A stretch of DNA of 64,000 bases from Streptomyces sp. 135 (lineage in GTDB: Bacteria > Actinomycetota > Actinomycetes > Streptomycetales > Streptomycetaceae): contig NZ_CP075691.1 in assembly GCF_020026305.1 (NCBI RefSeq), positions 5,146,001 to 5,210,000 of the forward strand. The letters are read 5' to 3'. Both the position numbers and the translations under genes were made by a program. This document shows, piece after piece, positions 35,381-44,113 of this stretch. Positions within the stretch are counted from its first letter, which is position 1. Each line of letters begins with the position of its first letter. The notes under the pieces were generated by a model. The model did no database searches. It saw only the letters and a program-made list of their open reading frames with translations, and had not been told where the DNA came from.

Positions 35381-36691
35381 ATGGCCGTTCTCGGGGTCCT
35401 CGTGGGCCTGGCCGTGCTCGCGGCCTTCGCCGCCCTCCACTGGTACGCGTGGCGCCGGCTCGTGCGCGACACGACGGCCGGGCCGGGGCGCGCCCGGCGC
35501 GCCGGCACGGTGGTCTTCGTGGCCGGGCCGCTGCTGATGTTCACCGCGCTCGTGGCCGGACGGGCCGGTGCGCCCTTCCCGCTCCAGCGGATCCTCGCCT
35601 GGCCCGGCTATCTGTGGCTGGCCCTCTCGCTCTACCTGCTGCTGGCGTTGCTGGTGGGGGAGTTGGTGCGGCCGCTGCTGGGGTGGTGGATCGGCCGGAC
35701 GCGGTCCGGGAGGGAGACGGGGCACTCCGTAGAGGGCGAGTTCGGGGAGCGCGCCTCCGTAGAGGCCGCGCCCAAGGAGCCCGTCTCCGTAGAGGCCGGT
35801 TCCGAAAAGCCCGTCTCCGTAGAGGCCGCCCCCGCCGCCCCCGTCACCCCCACCCTCACCCCCACTCCCTCCCGCCGCCTCTTCGTGTCCCGGGTCGTCG
35901 GGGGCGCCGTTGCCGCCGCCGCCGTGGGAACCGTCGGGTACGGGACGTACGGCGTGCTCAGTGGGCCCAAGGTGAAGCGGGTCACCGTGCCGCTCGCCAA
36001 ACTGCCGCGCGGGGCGCACGGGTTCCGGATCGCCGTCGTCAGCGACGTCCACCTCGGGCCGATCCTCGGGCGCGGCTTCACGCAGCGCGTGGTCGACACC
36101 GTCAACGCCACGCAGCCCGATCTGATCGCCGTGGTGGGCGACTTGGTGGACGGCAGCGTCGAGGACCTCGGCCCGGCCGCCGCCCCGCTCGCCGGGCTGC
36201 GGTCGCGGCACGGCGCGTACTTCGTCACGGGCAACCACGAGTACTTCTCCGGGGCCGAGCAGTGGGTCGACCACGTACGCGAACTCGGCCTGCACCCGCT
36301 GCGGAACGCCCGTACGGAGCTGCCCGGCTTCGACCTCGCCGGTGTCGACGACGTGGCGGGCGAGGACGAGGGCGAGGGCCCCGACTTCGCCAGGGCCCTC
36401 GGCGACCGGGACCGCTCACGGGCCTCGGTGCTCCTCGCGCACCAGCCGGTGGTCATCCACGACGCCGTGAAGCACGGCGTCGACCTGCAACTCTCCGGTC
36501 ACACCCACGGCGGCCAACTGTGGCCGGGCAACCTCGTGGCGGACCTCGCCAACCCCACGCTCGCGGGCCTGGAGCGGTACGGCGACACGCAGCTCTACGT
36601 GAGCCGGGGCGCGGGCGCGTGGGGGCCGCCGGTGCGCGTGGGGGCGCCGTCGGACATCACGGTGGTGGAGCTGGCCTCGCGGGAGGCTTGA
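35381..36691 (+). CDS. Membrane-bound metallophosphoesterase
   Basis: 436 residues. Four to five N-terminal transmembrane helices, a repetitive linker (SVEAAPKEP, SVEAGSEKP, SVEAAPAAP) and another hydrophobic segment (VVGGAVAAAAVGTVGYGTYG) precede a calcineurin-like phosphoesterase domain (YaeI/UDP-diacylglucosamine-hydrolase-like group). Metal motifs: VSDVHLG, VVGDLVDG, VTGNHEY, LSGHTHGGQLWPG. The catalytic domain follows a TM segment; substrate unknown. The start at 35381 lies 2 bases after the small membrane-protein gene. The last 35 bases overlap the convergent MFS gene. Confidence 0.9.
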   Translation: MAVLGVLVGLAVLAAFAALHWYAWRRLVRDTTAGPGRARRAGTVVFVAGPLLMFTALVAGRAGAPFPLQRILAWPGYLWLALSLYLLLALLVGELVRPLLGWWIGRTRSGRETGHSVEGEFGERASVEAAPKEPVSVEAGSEKPVSVEAAPAAPVTPTLTPTPSRRLFVSRVVGGAVAAAAVGTVGYGTYGVLSGPKVKRVTVPLAKLPRGAHGFRIAVVSDVHLGPILGRGFTQRVVDTVNATQPDLIAVVGDLVDGSVEDLGPAAAPLAGLRSRHGAYFVTGNHEYFSGAEQWVDHVRELGLHPLRNARTELPGFDLAGVDDVAGEDEGEGPDFARALGDRDRSRASVLLAHQPVVIHDAVKHGVDLQLSGHTHGGQLWPGNLVADLANPTLAGLERYGDTQLYVSRGAGAWGPPVRVGAPSDITVVELASREA

Positions 36692-37979
36692 GGGGGATGA
36701 CCTTCTCGGCGGCCGGCGGGAGGCCGCCCGGCCCCCGTTCCGGCTCGGCCGTGCTGACGGGCAGCGTGAACCGGCGGACGCCCGGCACCGCCGCCGTCCC
36801 CGCGCAGGCCACGCCCACGACGGCCGCGGCGATCCACAGCGGCGGGCCGGCGCCCCAGGCGTTCGCCATGAGCGGCGCCAGGACGTAACCGAGCGGCATC
36901 GCGGCCATCGAGAGCAGCCAGTCGTACGACGTGACGCGGGCCAGCACGCCGGACGGTATCGCCGCCTGCACCGACGTCGCCCAGACGGGGCTGAGGAAGC
37001 CGAGCCCGGCCTGCGCGAGGCCGTAGGCGGCGATGACGGCGGACGCGGGGGCCTGGGCGGCGAGCAGCGCGAGCGGCAGGGCGTACGTCGCCAGGCCCAG
37101 GTTGGCCATCAGGACCGGCCGCTTCGGCCGGGCCCGTCCGGCGAGCAGGGAGCCGAGCAGCAGCCCGACCGCGCCCGCCTGGAGGATGCCGATCCACACC
37201 TCCTCGCCGCCCAACTCCTCCACGGCGAGGGCAGGACCGAGGGTCATGAGGACGGCGGCGGCGCCGTTCCAGGCGGCGTGGGCGACCAGGCTCGTCCAGT
37301 ACCAGTCCCGGCGGCGCACCTCCTGCCAGCCCTCGACGAGATCCTTGCGCAGCGAGCGGCGCGGCCCCGCGGGCGCCTCGTGGCGGATGCGGACGGCCGA
37401 GAGCAGGCAGGCGCTGACGGCGAAGGAGACGGCGTCCAGGACGAAGGCCCAGCCGGGGCCCGCCGAGGCGATCAGCAGCCCGGCGAGTGCGGGCCCCGCG
37501 AGCTGGGTGCCGCTCCTGACGACGCCGAACAGGGAGTTGGCGCCGTGCCGGTCCTTCTCGGCGACCGCGCCGGTGATCAGCCGCGGCAGGGTCGGCATGG
37601 CGAAGGCGGAGGCGGCGCCGCCGACGGCCTCCGCGGCGGCGATGTGCCACAACCGGGGCTCGCCGCCCAGCAGTTCCATGCCCACGAAGAGCTGTGCCCC
37701 GCAGCGCACCAGGTCGGTGACGAGGGCGACGGTACGGGCGTCGAAGCGGTCCGCGACGACTCCGCCGAGCGGCAGCAGGAGCAGCCGGGGCCCCATCGCG
37801 CAGCCGAGGACGAGGGCCAGGGCGGAGCTGGATCCGGTGGCGCGGAGCACGGCGAGGGCGAGGGCCGCGGGGATGACGGCGTCGCCGATGAGGGAGAGGG
37901 TGCGGCCGAGGAAGAGCAGCCGGAAGGGACGGTTACCGAGGAGCGGGTGGTCCCGGAGGCGGGACAGCGGCAGCGGCAT
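36657..37979 (-). CDS. MFS transporter, EntS/MFS_3-like
   Basis: 440 residues, twelve transmembrane helices. N-terminal NRPFRLLFLGRTLSLIGDAV is typical of the MFS_3/EntS group; loop 2-3 motif A is GGVVADRFDARTVAL. Pro-rich cytoplasmic tail. Likely a drug or siderophore-type exporter; substrate unknown. Divergent from a MarR regulator with a near-perfect palindromic operator between them, so it is surely controlled by that MarR. Start ATG at 37979. Confidence 0.9.
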   Translation of the reverse strand: MPLPLSRLRDHPLLGNRPFRLLFLGRTLSLIGDAVIPAALALAVLRATGSSSALALVLGCAMGPRLLLLPLGGVVADRFDARTVALVTDLVRCGAQLFVGMELLGGEPRLWHIAAAEAVGGAASAFAMPTLPRLITGAVAEKDRHGANSLFGVVRSGTQLAGPALAGLLIASAGPGWAFVLDAVSFAVSACLLSAVRIRHEAPAGPRRSLRKDLVEGWQEVRRRDWYWTSLVAHAAWNGAAAVLMTLGPALAVEELGGEEVWIGILQAGAVGLLLGSLLAGRARPKRPVLMANLGLATYALPLALLAAQAPASAVIAAYGLAQAGLGFLSPVWATSVQAAIPSGVLARVTSYDWLLSMAAMPLGYVLAPLMANAWGAGPPLWIAAAVVGVACAGTAAVPGVRRFTLPVSTAEPERGPGGLPPAAEKVIPLKPPARPAPPP

Positions 37980-37990
37980 ACAGGGACGGT

Positions 37991-38021
37991 ATTTCGCTTA
38001 CGAATTATTCGTCAACGAAAT
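37991..38021. promoter_or_regulatory. MarR operator, 15-bp inverted repeat
   Basis: ATTTCGCTTACGAAT (37991-38005), one spacer base, then ATTCGTCAACGAAAT (38007-38021): 13 of 15 positions are complementary. AT-rich in a very GC-rich context. It lies in the 78-base gap between the divergent MFS exporter and marR, 12 bases from the exporter start, so binding would block both promoters. Confidence 0.8.
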
Positions 38022-38057
38022 ATCTGACCCCGAAGGGAAGAGGGTTAGGGTCGGCAC

Positions 38058-38594
38058 ATGACGGAGAAGCGGCAGGAGCAGGACCGGGACTGGACCGACG
38101 CTCACGTCGAGCGGTGGCTGCCGGTGCTGCCCACGCTCGACCCGGACATCGAGGGCGCGGTCACCCGCATGAGCAGGCTCACCGTCCACCTGCGCCGCGT
38201 ACGCGAACAGTCCCTCGTCGACTTCGAGCTGGACCGCCAGGAGTTCGACACCCTGCACAAGCTGGCGGGCCGCGGGGGCGCCGCGAGCCCCTCGGAGCTG
38301 GCCGCGGACCTGGACCTCGCGCCGGCCTCCGTCACCGGCCGCCTGGACGGCCTGGAGCGCCGTGGCCTGGTGCGCCGTACGCCCTCGCGGAAGGACCGCC
38401 GCCGGGTCGACGTGGAGCTGACGGCGGCGGGCAGGTCGACGTGGCGCGGCGCGATGGCGGTCCTCGGCCACGAGGAGGAGCGCCTGCTCGGCGCGCTCCC
38501 CGCGCGGGAGCGCGCGCTCCTGGCCGACATGCTGCGCCGGATCATGCTGATGGCGGAGCGGGACGCGGGGGCGGAGCGGGGGAGCGAGGGGTGA
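38058..38594 (+). CDS. MarR-family transcriptional regulator
   Basis: 178 residues. Winged HTH: EFDTLHKLAGRGGAASPSEL then LDLAPASVTGRLDGLERRGL, with the wing RRTPSRKDRRRVDVELTAAG. Long N- and C-terminal helices for dimerisation. Divergent from an MFS exporter with a shared palindrome, the classical layout for ligand-relieved repression of an efflux pump. Effector unknown. Confidence 0.93.
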   Translation: MTEKRQEQDRDWTDAHVERWLPVLPTLDPDIEGAVTRMSRLTVHLRRVREQSLVDFELDRQEFDTLHKLAGRGGAASPSELAADLDLAPASVTGRLDGLERRGLVRRTPSRKDRRRVDVELTAAGRSTWRGAMAVLGHEEERLLGALPARERALLADMLRRIMLMAERDAGAERGSEG

Positions 38595-38612
38595 CGCCGA
38601 CCGCCCGCCGCT

Positions 38613-39083
38613 TCAGGAGCTGCGCGCCAGCTCCGGTCGCTTGAGGTAGTCCGTGAAGCCGATGACGTTGCCCCACGGGTCGGCGATCTCCACGGTCCAG
38701 CCGGTGGCGACGGAGAACGGCTCGGCGAGCAGCACGACCCCCGCGTCGGCGAGGGCCCGGCCCTTGGCGCGGGCGTCCGGGACCTCCAGCCATACGCGGG
38801 GTGAGGGCCACGGCGGCGTACGCGGCACGATGCCGTCCTCCACGCGCAGCAGGACGCCCGGGGTCTCCTTGCCCACCTTCAGGATGGCGAGCCCGATCTC
38901 GTCGAGCCGGAACGAGACCGGGAACCCGGCGCGCTCGTAGAACCCGACGGCCTCGCCGAGGTCGCCCACGGGAAGCAGGACGTTGTCGAAGCCGAGGAGC
39001 TCCGCGGCGGGGTCGGCGCGGCGGCCCGCGGGCGGGTCGGTGAACTGGTCAACGGACAGGCCGACCGACTGGTTGTCTGACAT
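38613..39083 (-). CDS. VOC (glyoxalase/bleomycin-resistance) family protein
   Basis: 156 residues. Vicinal-oxygen-chelate fold: NVLLPVGDLGEAVGFYERAG at the first module, VWLEVPDARAKGRAL, and C-terminal GWTVEIADPWGNVIGFTDY with the usual metal-ligand-type Glu. Start ATG 39083 (MSDNQSVGLSV); the open frame upstream to 39164 is Pro/Arg-rich and unconvincing. Could be a lyase, dioxygenase or drug-binding protein; no specific role can be given. Convergent with marR. Confidence 0.85.
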   Translation of the reverse strand: MSDNQSVGLSVDQFTDPPAGRRADPAAELLGFDNVLLPVGDLGEAVGFYERAGFPVSFRLDEIGLAILKVGKETPGVLLRVEDGIVPRTPPWPSPRVWLEVPDARAKGRALADAGVVLLAEPFSVATGWTVEIADPWGNVIGFTDYLKRPELARSS

Positions 39084-39188
39084 CCCGTCAGCGTAGGACG
39101 GTGGCGGCGACGGGGGCGCAGGCGCGCGAGAACGGCGCCCTGAGCGCCCCCATCTGGCCCGCATTGAGGGGCGCGTGACGACGGCCGC

Positions 39189-40247
39189 TCAGCGGTTGAT
39201 CGACTGGATCTCCTGGACGGTGACGTCCTGGGTGCCCTCGAAGGTGCCGTTGGGCAGGCGGCCACCGGCACGGCCCGTCCCCTCCCAGGTGATCTCCCAG
39301 GTGATCGAGGCCTTCATCTCGTACGACTGCCCTCCGGTGGCCCGCAGGTACTTGATGCCGCACGGCGGGTCCTCCTTGGCGGAACCCTTCGTGTACGGGG
39401 TCCCGATGCCGCCGTCCTCGTCGGCCGGGCAGTCACCGTCGGCGGGGAAGGTCTCCGCGTCCGAGGTGCCGGGCTCCAGGTGGAGGCCGACCGGCTTGGC
39501 GGTGGTCTCCGCCCAGATCCCCGTGCCGGGCAGCTCGGCGCGGACCTTGACGGGCTCGAACTCGCCCTTGTCCAGCCACACCCAAGTGGGCAGGTTCACG
39601 GTCGACTTGCCCTCGGGCTTCAGCTCGACCTCGGTCTTGGGGACCTTGACCTTGTTGTAGGCGTATTCGGCCAGGATCTTGGGCGTGGGAGCGTTCTCGA
39701 TGTCCGGGACGGTGTCGGCGTCCTGCCAGAAAAGGTTCGTCTCGCACTGCCGGGCTTCAATGGTGTCCTTGACGTCGGGGTTCATGACCCCGCGCCAGAA
39801 CTTGCCTTTCTTGCCGATGTTGAAGTTCTTGTATCCCTCGGCGCCGTCCGACTGGGTCTCGCCCTTCTCGTAGTGGTTCACCATGAGTTCCTCACCCCAG
39901 CTGAGCGAAGGCGTCACATGGACCAGGTCGCCACCCTTCTTGAGACTCTCGACACTGGCCTTCAACTGCTCGGGGGTCGCCACCGGCTCATACCAGCACG
40001 CGGGCGGCTTCCAATTCGGGTCCACCGGTGCGACGGGCTTCGCGGACGAGCCGCCCTTGGGGCCGCTGACCTGCCGGACCGTGACGCGCGTACCGACTCC
40101 GGCTGTGAGGGTGTCGCCGGAGGCGCCGCCGGACGGGCCCGCAGGCGGGTGGTCGGCGTCCTCCCCGAACGCTTGGGCCGCCGTCGGACAGGCGCCGAGC
40201 GCGAGAACCGTCGCGGTGAGCAACGGCAGTGCCCTCCTCCACGGCAT
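39189..40247 (-). CDS. Secreted protein of unknown function
   Basis: 352 residues with a signal peptide (RRALPLLTATVLALGACPTAA). LGAC could be a lipobox, but an AxA site in AAQAF also fits. Mature part: Thr/Lys-rich start, a CWYEP motif, a segment GKFWRGVMNPD, paired Cys later (GDCPADEDG ... DPPCGIKYL), and C-terminal ITWEITWEGTG followed by QDVTVQEIQSI, rich in beta-strand pattern. Start overlaps the stop of the lipoprotein gene upstream (ATGA), so the two are made together. I do not recognise the family; similar pairs may exist in other Streptomyces. Confidence 0.72.
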   Translation of the reverse strand: MPWRRALPLLTATVLALGACPTAAQAFGEDADHPPAGPSGGASGDTLTAGVGTRVTVRQVSGPKGGSSAKPVAPVDPNWKPPACWYEPVATPEQLKASVESLKKGGDLVHVTPSLSWGEELMVNHYEKGETQSDGAEGYKNFNIGKKGKFWRGVMNPDVKDTIEARQCETNLFWQDADTVPDIENAPTPKILAEYAYNKVKVPKTEVELKPEGKSTVNLPTWVWLDKGEFEPVKVRAELPGTGIWAETTAKPVGLHLEPGTSDAETFPADGDCPADEDGGIGTPYTKGSAKEDPPCGIKYLRATGGQSYEMKASITWEITWEGTGRAGGRLPNGTFEGTQDVTVQEIQSINR

Positions 40248-40897
40248 CACTTGTCGCACCCGCCCCGCTCCGTCTCGAGCGAGACGGTGCTCCAGACGCC
40301 CTGCTTCGTCTCCTTCAGGGTGGTGCGGTACTGGAGGACGGGGTTCACGTCGTCGGGCGTACCCGTCCTCTTCTTGGTGCCGCGGTCCTCGGTGTAGCCC
40401 TTGCTCTCATCCACGCAGTAGAAGAGCACGCCACCCCCGGCGTCGGAGAGCGATACCTGGGGGTTGAACACCCTGGCCTCGCCGACCAAGGTGTGGTTGT
40501 TGCCCACGTACCCCTGGATGTATGCCCTGGAGGACGTCAGCGCCTGCTGCGAGGTGTAGAAGGCCACCGGCTTCGCCTGCGGGTTCCCTTCGATGATGGC
40601 CGCGTACTCGGCCCTGAGGCGCTCCTTGCCGTCGTCCAGGATGGCCTGCTTCTTGGGGTCACTGTGGTGCCACCCCACGAAGTCGGCCCGGAACGACCCC
40701 GGCAGCTTGATCTTTGGCCGCTTCGCCCCGCTGGGCTTCGTACTCGTTGGCGCCGAAGCGGAGGCCTTGCCGCCGCCGTTGCTGTCGGCGCCCTCGATCT
40801 TGTCGGAGGCCTCGCCGCCTCCCGAACCACACGCGGCCAACAGCAGGGCCGCCGACACGGTCAGCGCGGCCGTCACGAGCCGGATGGGGCGATTCAC
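40247..40897 (-). CDS. Lipoprotein of unknown function
   Basis: 216 residues. GTG start at 40897 with CAGGAGTT upstream; lipobox LLLAACGSG near residue 21, then a Ser/Gly/Lys-rich linker. The domain (FRADFVGWHHSDPKKQAILD ... SRAYIQGYVGNNHTLVGEAR ... LFYCVDESKGYTEDR) resembles actinobacterial lipoproteins with an SnoaL/NTF2-like hydrophobic pocket, but I cannot confirm that. First gene of a two-gene unit with the secreted protein. Confidence 0.75.
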   Translation of the reverse strand: MNRPIRLVTAALTVSAALLLAACGSGGGEASDKIEGADSNGGGKASASAPTSTKPSGAKRPKIKLPGSFRADFVGWHHSDPKKQAILDDGKERLRAEYAAIIEGNPQAKPVAFYTSQQALTSSRAYIQGYVGNNHTLVGEARVFNPQVSLSDAGGGVLFYCVDESKGYTEDRGTKKRTGTPDDVNPVLQYRTTLKETKQGVWSTVSLETERGGCDK

Positions 40898-40995
40898 TTG
40901 TGAACTCCTGGGGTGTGTGGGGGGAACGGGACAGTGGGGGTGGGGGATGCGCGTGCGCGTCGACGACGCTATCGCCGGTCCGGCCGGCCACGCAC

Positions 40996-41029
40996 ATGGG
41001 CCCCGCTCCTTCGCAGGAGCGGGGCCCAT
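40996..41029 (-). terminator. Terminator of the sdh operon
   Basis: Perfect 15-bp stem ATGGGCCCCGCTCCT / AGGAGCGGGGCCCAT with loop TCGC, 32 bases after the sdhB stop on the minus strand. Very stable and symmetric, so it would also act on plus-strand transcripts. Confidence 0.85.
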
Positions 41030-41060
41030 GACGGCGTACGCGTACGAGGACGCGCGGGGA

Positions 41061-41831
41061 TCAGTAGCGGCGCGTGATCAGCGCACGCTTGACCTCCTGG
41101 ATCGCCTTCGTGACCTCGATGCCACGCGGGCACGCGTCCGTGCAGTTGAACGTCGTGCGGCAACGCCACACGCCGTCCTTGTCGTTCAGGATCTCCAGGC
41201 GCTGCTCGCCCGCCTCGTCACGCGAGTCGAAGATGAAGCGGTGCGCGTTGACGATCGCGGCCGGGCCGAAGTACTGGCCGTCGTTCCAGAACACCGGGCA
41301 CGAGGACGTGCACGCGGCGCACAGGATGCACTTCGTCGTGTCGTCGAAGCGCTCGCGGTCCTCGGCGGACTGCAGACGCTCGCGCGTCGGCTCGTTGCCC
41401 TTCGTGACGAGGAAGGGCATCACGTCGCGGTACGCCTGGAAGAACGGGTCCATGTCGACGACCAGGTCCTTCAGGACCGTCAGACCCTTGATGGGCTCGA
41501 CCGTGATCGGCTTGCCCGGGTTGATGTCCTTGATCAGGGTCTTGCAGGCGAGGCGGTTCTTGCCGTTGATCCGCATGGCGTCCGAGCCGCAGATGCCGTG
41601 CGCGCAGGAGCGACGGAACGTCAGCGTGCCGTCCATGTCCCACTTGACCTTGTGGAGGGCGTCGAGGACACGCTCCTTCGGGTCGATCTCCAGCTGGAAG
41701 TCTTCCCACGTGGCGTCCGCCGAGACCTCGGGGTTGAAGCGGCGCACGCGCAGGGTGATCGTGATGTACGGGGAGTCGGCGAAGCCCGCCTCGGGCTTGG
41801 CGTCTTCCTTCTCGAGGGTCGGGGTAGCCAT
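41061..41831 (-). CDS. sdhB: Succinate dehydrogenase iron-sulfur subunit
   Basis: 256 residues, electron-transfer subunit of complex II. Three cluster motifs: RRSCAHGICGSDAMRING (2Fe-2S, further Cys in NRLACKTL), CILCAACTSSCPV (4Fe-4S), and NCTDACPRGIEV (3Fe-4S). 256 residues is normal for the succinate:menaquinone-type enzymes of actinomycetes. ATG overlaps the sdhA stop by one base; last gene of sdhCDAB, followed by a strong terminator. Confidence 0.97.
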   Translation of the reverse strand: MATPTLEKEDAKPEAGFADSPYITITLRVRRFNPEVSADATWEDFQLEIDPKERVLDALHKVKWDMDGTLTFRRSCAHGICGSDAMRINGKNRLACKTLIKDINPGKPITVEPIKGLTVLKDLVVDMDPFFQAYRDVMPFLVTKGNEPTRERLQSAEDRERFDDTTKCILCAACTSSCPVFWNDGQYFGPAAIVNAHRFIFDSRDEAGEQRLEILNDKDGVWRCRTTFNCTDACPRGIEVTKAIQEVKRALITRRY

Positions 41832-43585
41832 CAGTACTTACGCTCCATCGGCTGGTAGCGGGTCTGGACGACCGGCTTGTAGTCGAGACGGATCGTCTCC
41901 GTGCCGTCGTCGCCGACCTCGCGGTACGCCATGGTGTGGCGCATGAAGTTGACGTCGTCGCGGTTCGGGAAGTCCTCGCGGTAGTGACCGCCGCGGGACT
42001 CCTTGCGGGCCAGCGCGGACTGCGCCATGACCTCGGCGAGGTCGAGCAGGTTGCCCAGCTCGATGGCCTCCAGGAGGTCGGTGTTGAACCGCTTGCCCTT
42101 GTCCTGGATCGAGACGTTGAGGTAGCGCTCGCGGAGCTCCGCGATCTTCTCCACCGCCGTCTTGATCGTCTGCTCCGTGCGGAACACCATGACGTTGGCG
42201 TCCATGGTCTCCTGCAGCTCCTTGCGGAGCTCGGCGACCCGCTCGGTGCCCGTGGCGTCGCGCAGGCGCTCGACCTGGGAGACGACCAGCTCCTCCGGGT
42301 TCTCCGGCAGCTCGACGAAGTCGGCCTTCGCCGCGTACTCGGCGGCGGCGATGCCCGCGCGCTTGCCGAAGACGTTGATGTCCAGGAGCGAGTTGGTGCC
42401 GAGGCGGTTGGCGCCGTGCACCGAGACACAGGCGACCTCGCCCGCGGCGTACAGGCCCGGGACGACCGTGGTGTTGTCGGCGAGGACCTCACCCTGGACG
42501 TTGGTCGGGATGCCGCCCATGGCGTAGTGCGCGGTCGGCTGGATCGGGATCGGGTCCGTGTAGGGCTCGATGCCGAGGTACGTGCGCGCGAACTCCGTGA
42601 TGTCCGGGAGCTTGGCGTCCAGCTGCTCCGGCGGGAGGTGCGTGAGGTCGAGGTAGACGTGGTCGCCCTCGGGACCGCAGCCGCGGCCCTCACGGATCTC
42701 CGTGTAGATGGAGCGCGAGACGACGTCACGGGACGCGAGGTCCTTCATGACCGGCGCGTACTTCTCCATGAAGCGCTCGCCGTCCTTGTTGCGGAGGATG
42801 CCGCCCTCACCGCGGGCGCCCTCCGTGAGGAGGATGCCCATGCGCCAGATGCCGGTCGGGTGGAACTGGAAGAACTCCATGTCCTCCAGCGGCAGCCCGC
42901 GCCGGTAGCAGGCCGCCTGGCCGTCACCGGTGAGCGTGTGCGCGTTCGAGGTCACCTTGAAGAACTTGCCGGTGCCGCCGGACGCGTAGATCACGGACTT
43001 CGCCTGGAAGACGTGGATCTCGCCGGTCGCCAGCTCGTACGCGACGACGCCCGCGCTCTTCTTGACCCCGTCCACCTCGACGATGATCTGGTCGAGGACG
43101 TAGAACTCGTTGAAGAACTCCACACCCTCCTTGACGCAGTTCTGGTACAGCGTCTGGAGGATCATGTGGCCGGTGCGGTCCGCGGCGTAGCAGGAGCGGC
43201 GCACGGCGGCCTCGCCGTGGTTACGGGTGTGACCGCCGAAGCGCCGCTGGTCGATGGTGCCGTCCGGCGTGCGGTTGAACGGCAGGCCCATCTTCTCCAG
43301 GTCGAGGACCGCGTCGATGGCCTCCTTCGCCAGGATCTCGGCGGCGTCCTGGTCGACCAGGTAGTCGCCGCCCTTGATCGTGTCGAAGGTGTGCCACTCC
43401 CAGTTGTCCTCCTCCACGTTGGCGAGCGCGGCGGCCATGCCGCCCTGCGCGGCGCCCGTGTGGGAGCGGGTGGGGTACAGCTTGGTGAGCACGGCGGTGC
43501 GGCTGCGCTTCGTCGCCTCGATGGCGGCGCGCATGCCGGCGCCGCCCGCGCCGACGATGACGGTGTCGTACTTGTGAATCTTCAC
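41831..43585 (-). CDS. sdhA: Succinate dehydrogenase flavoprotein subunit
   Basis: 584 residues. FAD-binding motif DTVIVGAGGAGMRAAIEATK; covalent FAD His region SHTGAAQGGMAAAL; active-site segments HTRNHGEAAVRRSCYA and the substrate-binding HYAMGGIPTN; GLYAAGEVACVSVHGANRLG near the middle. Oxidises succinate to fumarate in the TCA cycle, on the cytoplasmic face of the membrane. 16 bases after sdhD. Confidence 0.97.
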   Translation of the reverse strand: MKIHKYDTVIVGAGGAGMRAAIEATKRSRTAVLTKLYPTRSHTGAAQGGMAAALANVEEDNWEWHTFDTIKGGDYLVDQDAAEILAKEAIDAVLDLEKMGLPFNRTPDGTIDQRRFGGHTRNHGEAAVRRSCYAADRTGHMILQTLYQNCVKEGVEFFNEFYVLDQIIVEVDGVKKSAGVVAYELATGEIHVFQAKSVIYASGGTGKFFKVTSNAHTLTGDGQAACYRRGLPLEDMEFFQFHPTGIWRMGILLTEGARGEGGILRNKDGERFMEKYAPVMKDLASRDVVSRSIYTEIREGRGCGPEGDHVYLDLTHLPPEQLDAKLPDITEFARTYLGIEPYTDPIPIQPTAHYAMGGIPTNVQGEVLADNTTVVPGLYAAGEVACVSVHGANRLGTNSLLDINVFGKRAGIAAAEYAAKADFVELPENPEELVVSQVERLRDATGTERVAELRKELQETMDANVMVFRTEQTIKTAVEKIAELRERYLNVSIQDKGKRFNTDLLEAIELGNLLDLAEVMAQSALARKESRGGHYREDFPNRDDVNFMRHTMAYREVGDDGTETIRLDYKPVVQTRYQPMERKY

Positions 43586-43601
43586 TGGGGTCGCCTCGGC
43601 T

Positions 43602-44105
43602 TTAGCGGATGTTCGGGTCGAAGGTGAAGATCACCAGCGTGCCCAGAAGGATGGTGAACACCGTGGCGGTGTACAGCAGGCCCTTGAGCCACAGACGCGT
43701 GTTCGGGCGCTCCGCGTAGTCGTTGATGACCGTGCGCAGGCCGTTGGCGCCGTGCAGCATCGCGAGCCACAGCATCAGCAGGTCCCAGACCTGCCAGAAC
43801 GGCGAGGCCCAGCGGCCGGCGACGAACGCGAAGCCGATCTTCGAGACGCCGCCGTCGAGCACCAGCTGGATCAGCAGGTGACCGAGGACGAGGACGACGA
43901 GGACGACTCCGGACAGGCGCATGAAGAGCCATGCGGCCATCTCGAAGTTGCCGCGGGTCGAGCGCGGGGTCTTGGAGGTGCGCTTGCGGGGCGCCTCGAT
44001 GAGCGGGGCCGGGTGGTCGACGTCGTAGAGCGAGGCGCCCTCGACGGGACCGACTCCGGAGGCCCCGGACGTTCCGGACTTATCGAGCGTGGTGTCAGCA
44101 GACAT
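43602..44105 (-). CDS. sdhD: Succinate dehydrogenase membrane anchor subunit
   Basis: 167 residues: ~50 hydrophilic N-terminal residues, then three transmembrane helices (MRLSGVVLVVLVLGHLLIQL, WDLLMLWLAMLHGANGL, YTATVFTILLGTLVIFTF). Candidate heme-ligand His residues are in LGHLLI and MLHGANGLRTVINDY, the SdhD signature. Anchors SdhAB and carries the quinone site with SdhC. Start ATG 44105, 8 bases after the sdhC stop; a longer frame to 44645 overlaps sdhC and is rejected. Confidence 0.94.
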   Translation of the reverse strand: MSADTTLDKSGTSGASGVGPVEGASLYDVDHPAPLIEAPRKRTSKTPRSTRGNFEMAAWLFMRLSGVVLVVLVLGHLLIQLVLDGGVSKIGFAFVAGRWASPFWQVWDLLMLWLAMLHGANGLRTVINDYAERPNTRLWLKGLLYTATVFTILLGTLVIFTFDPNIR

Positions 44106-44113
44106 GTCTGGCG

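Noticed and set aside
33767..36295. An 842-codon minus-strand frame suggesting a much longer carboxypeptidase
   Set aside because: The signal peptide and S11 domain start near 35026; the upstream part overlaps the metallophosphoesterase and is low-complexity shadow sequence.
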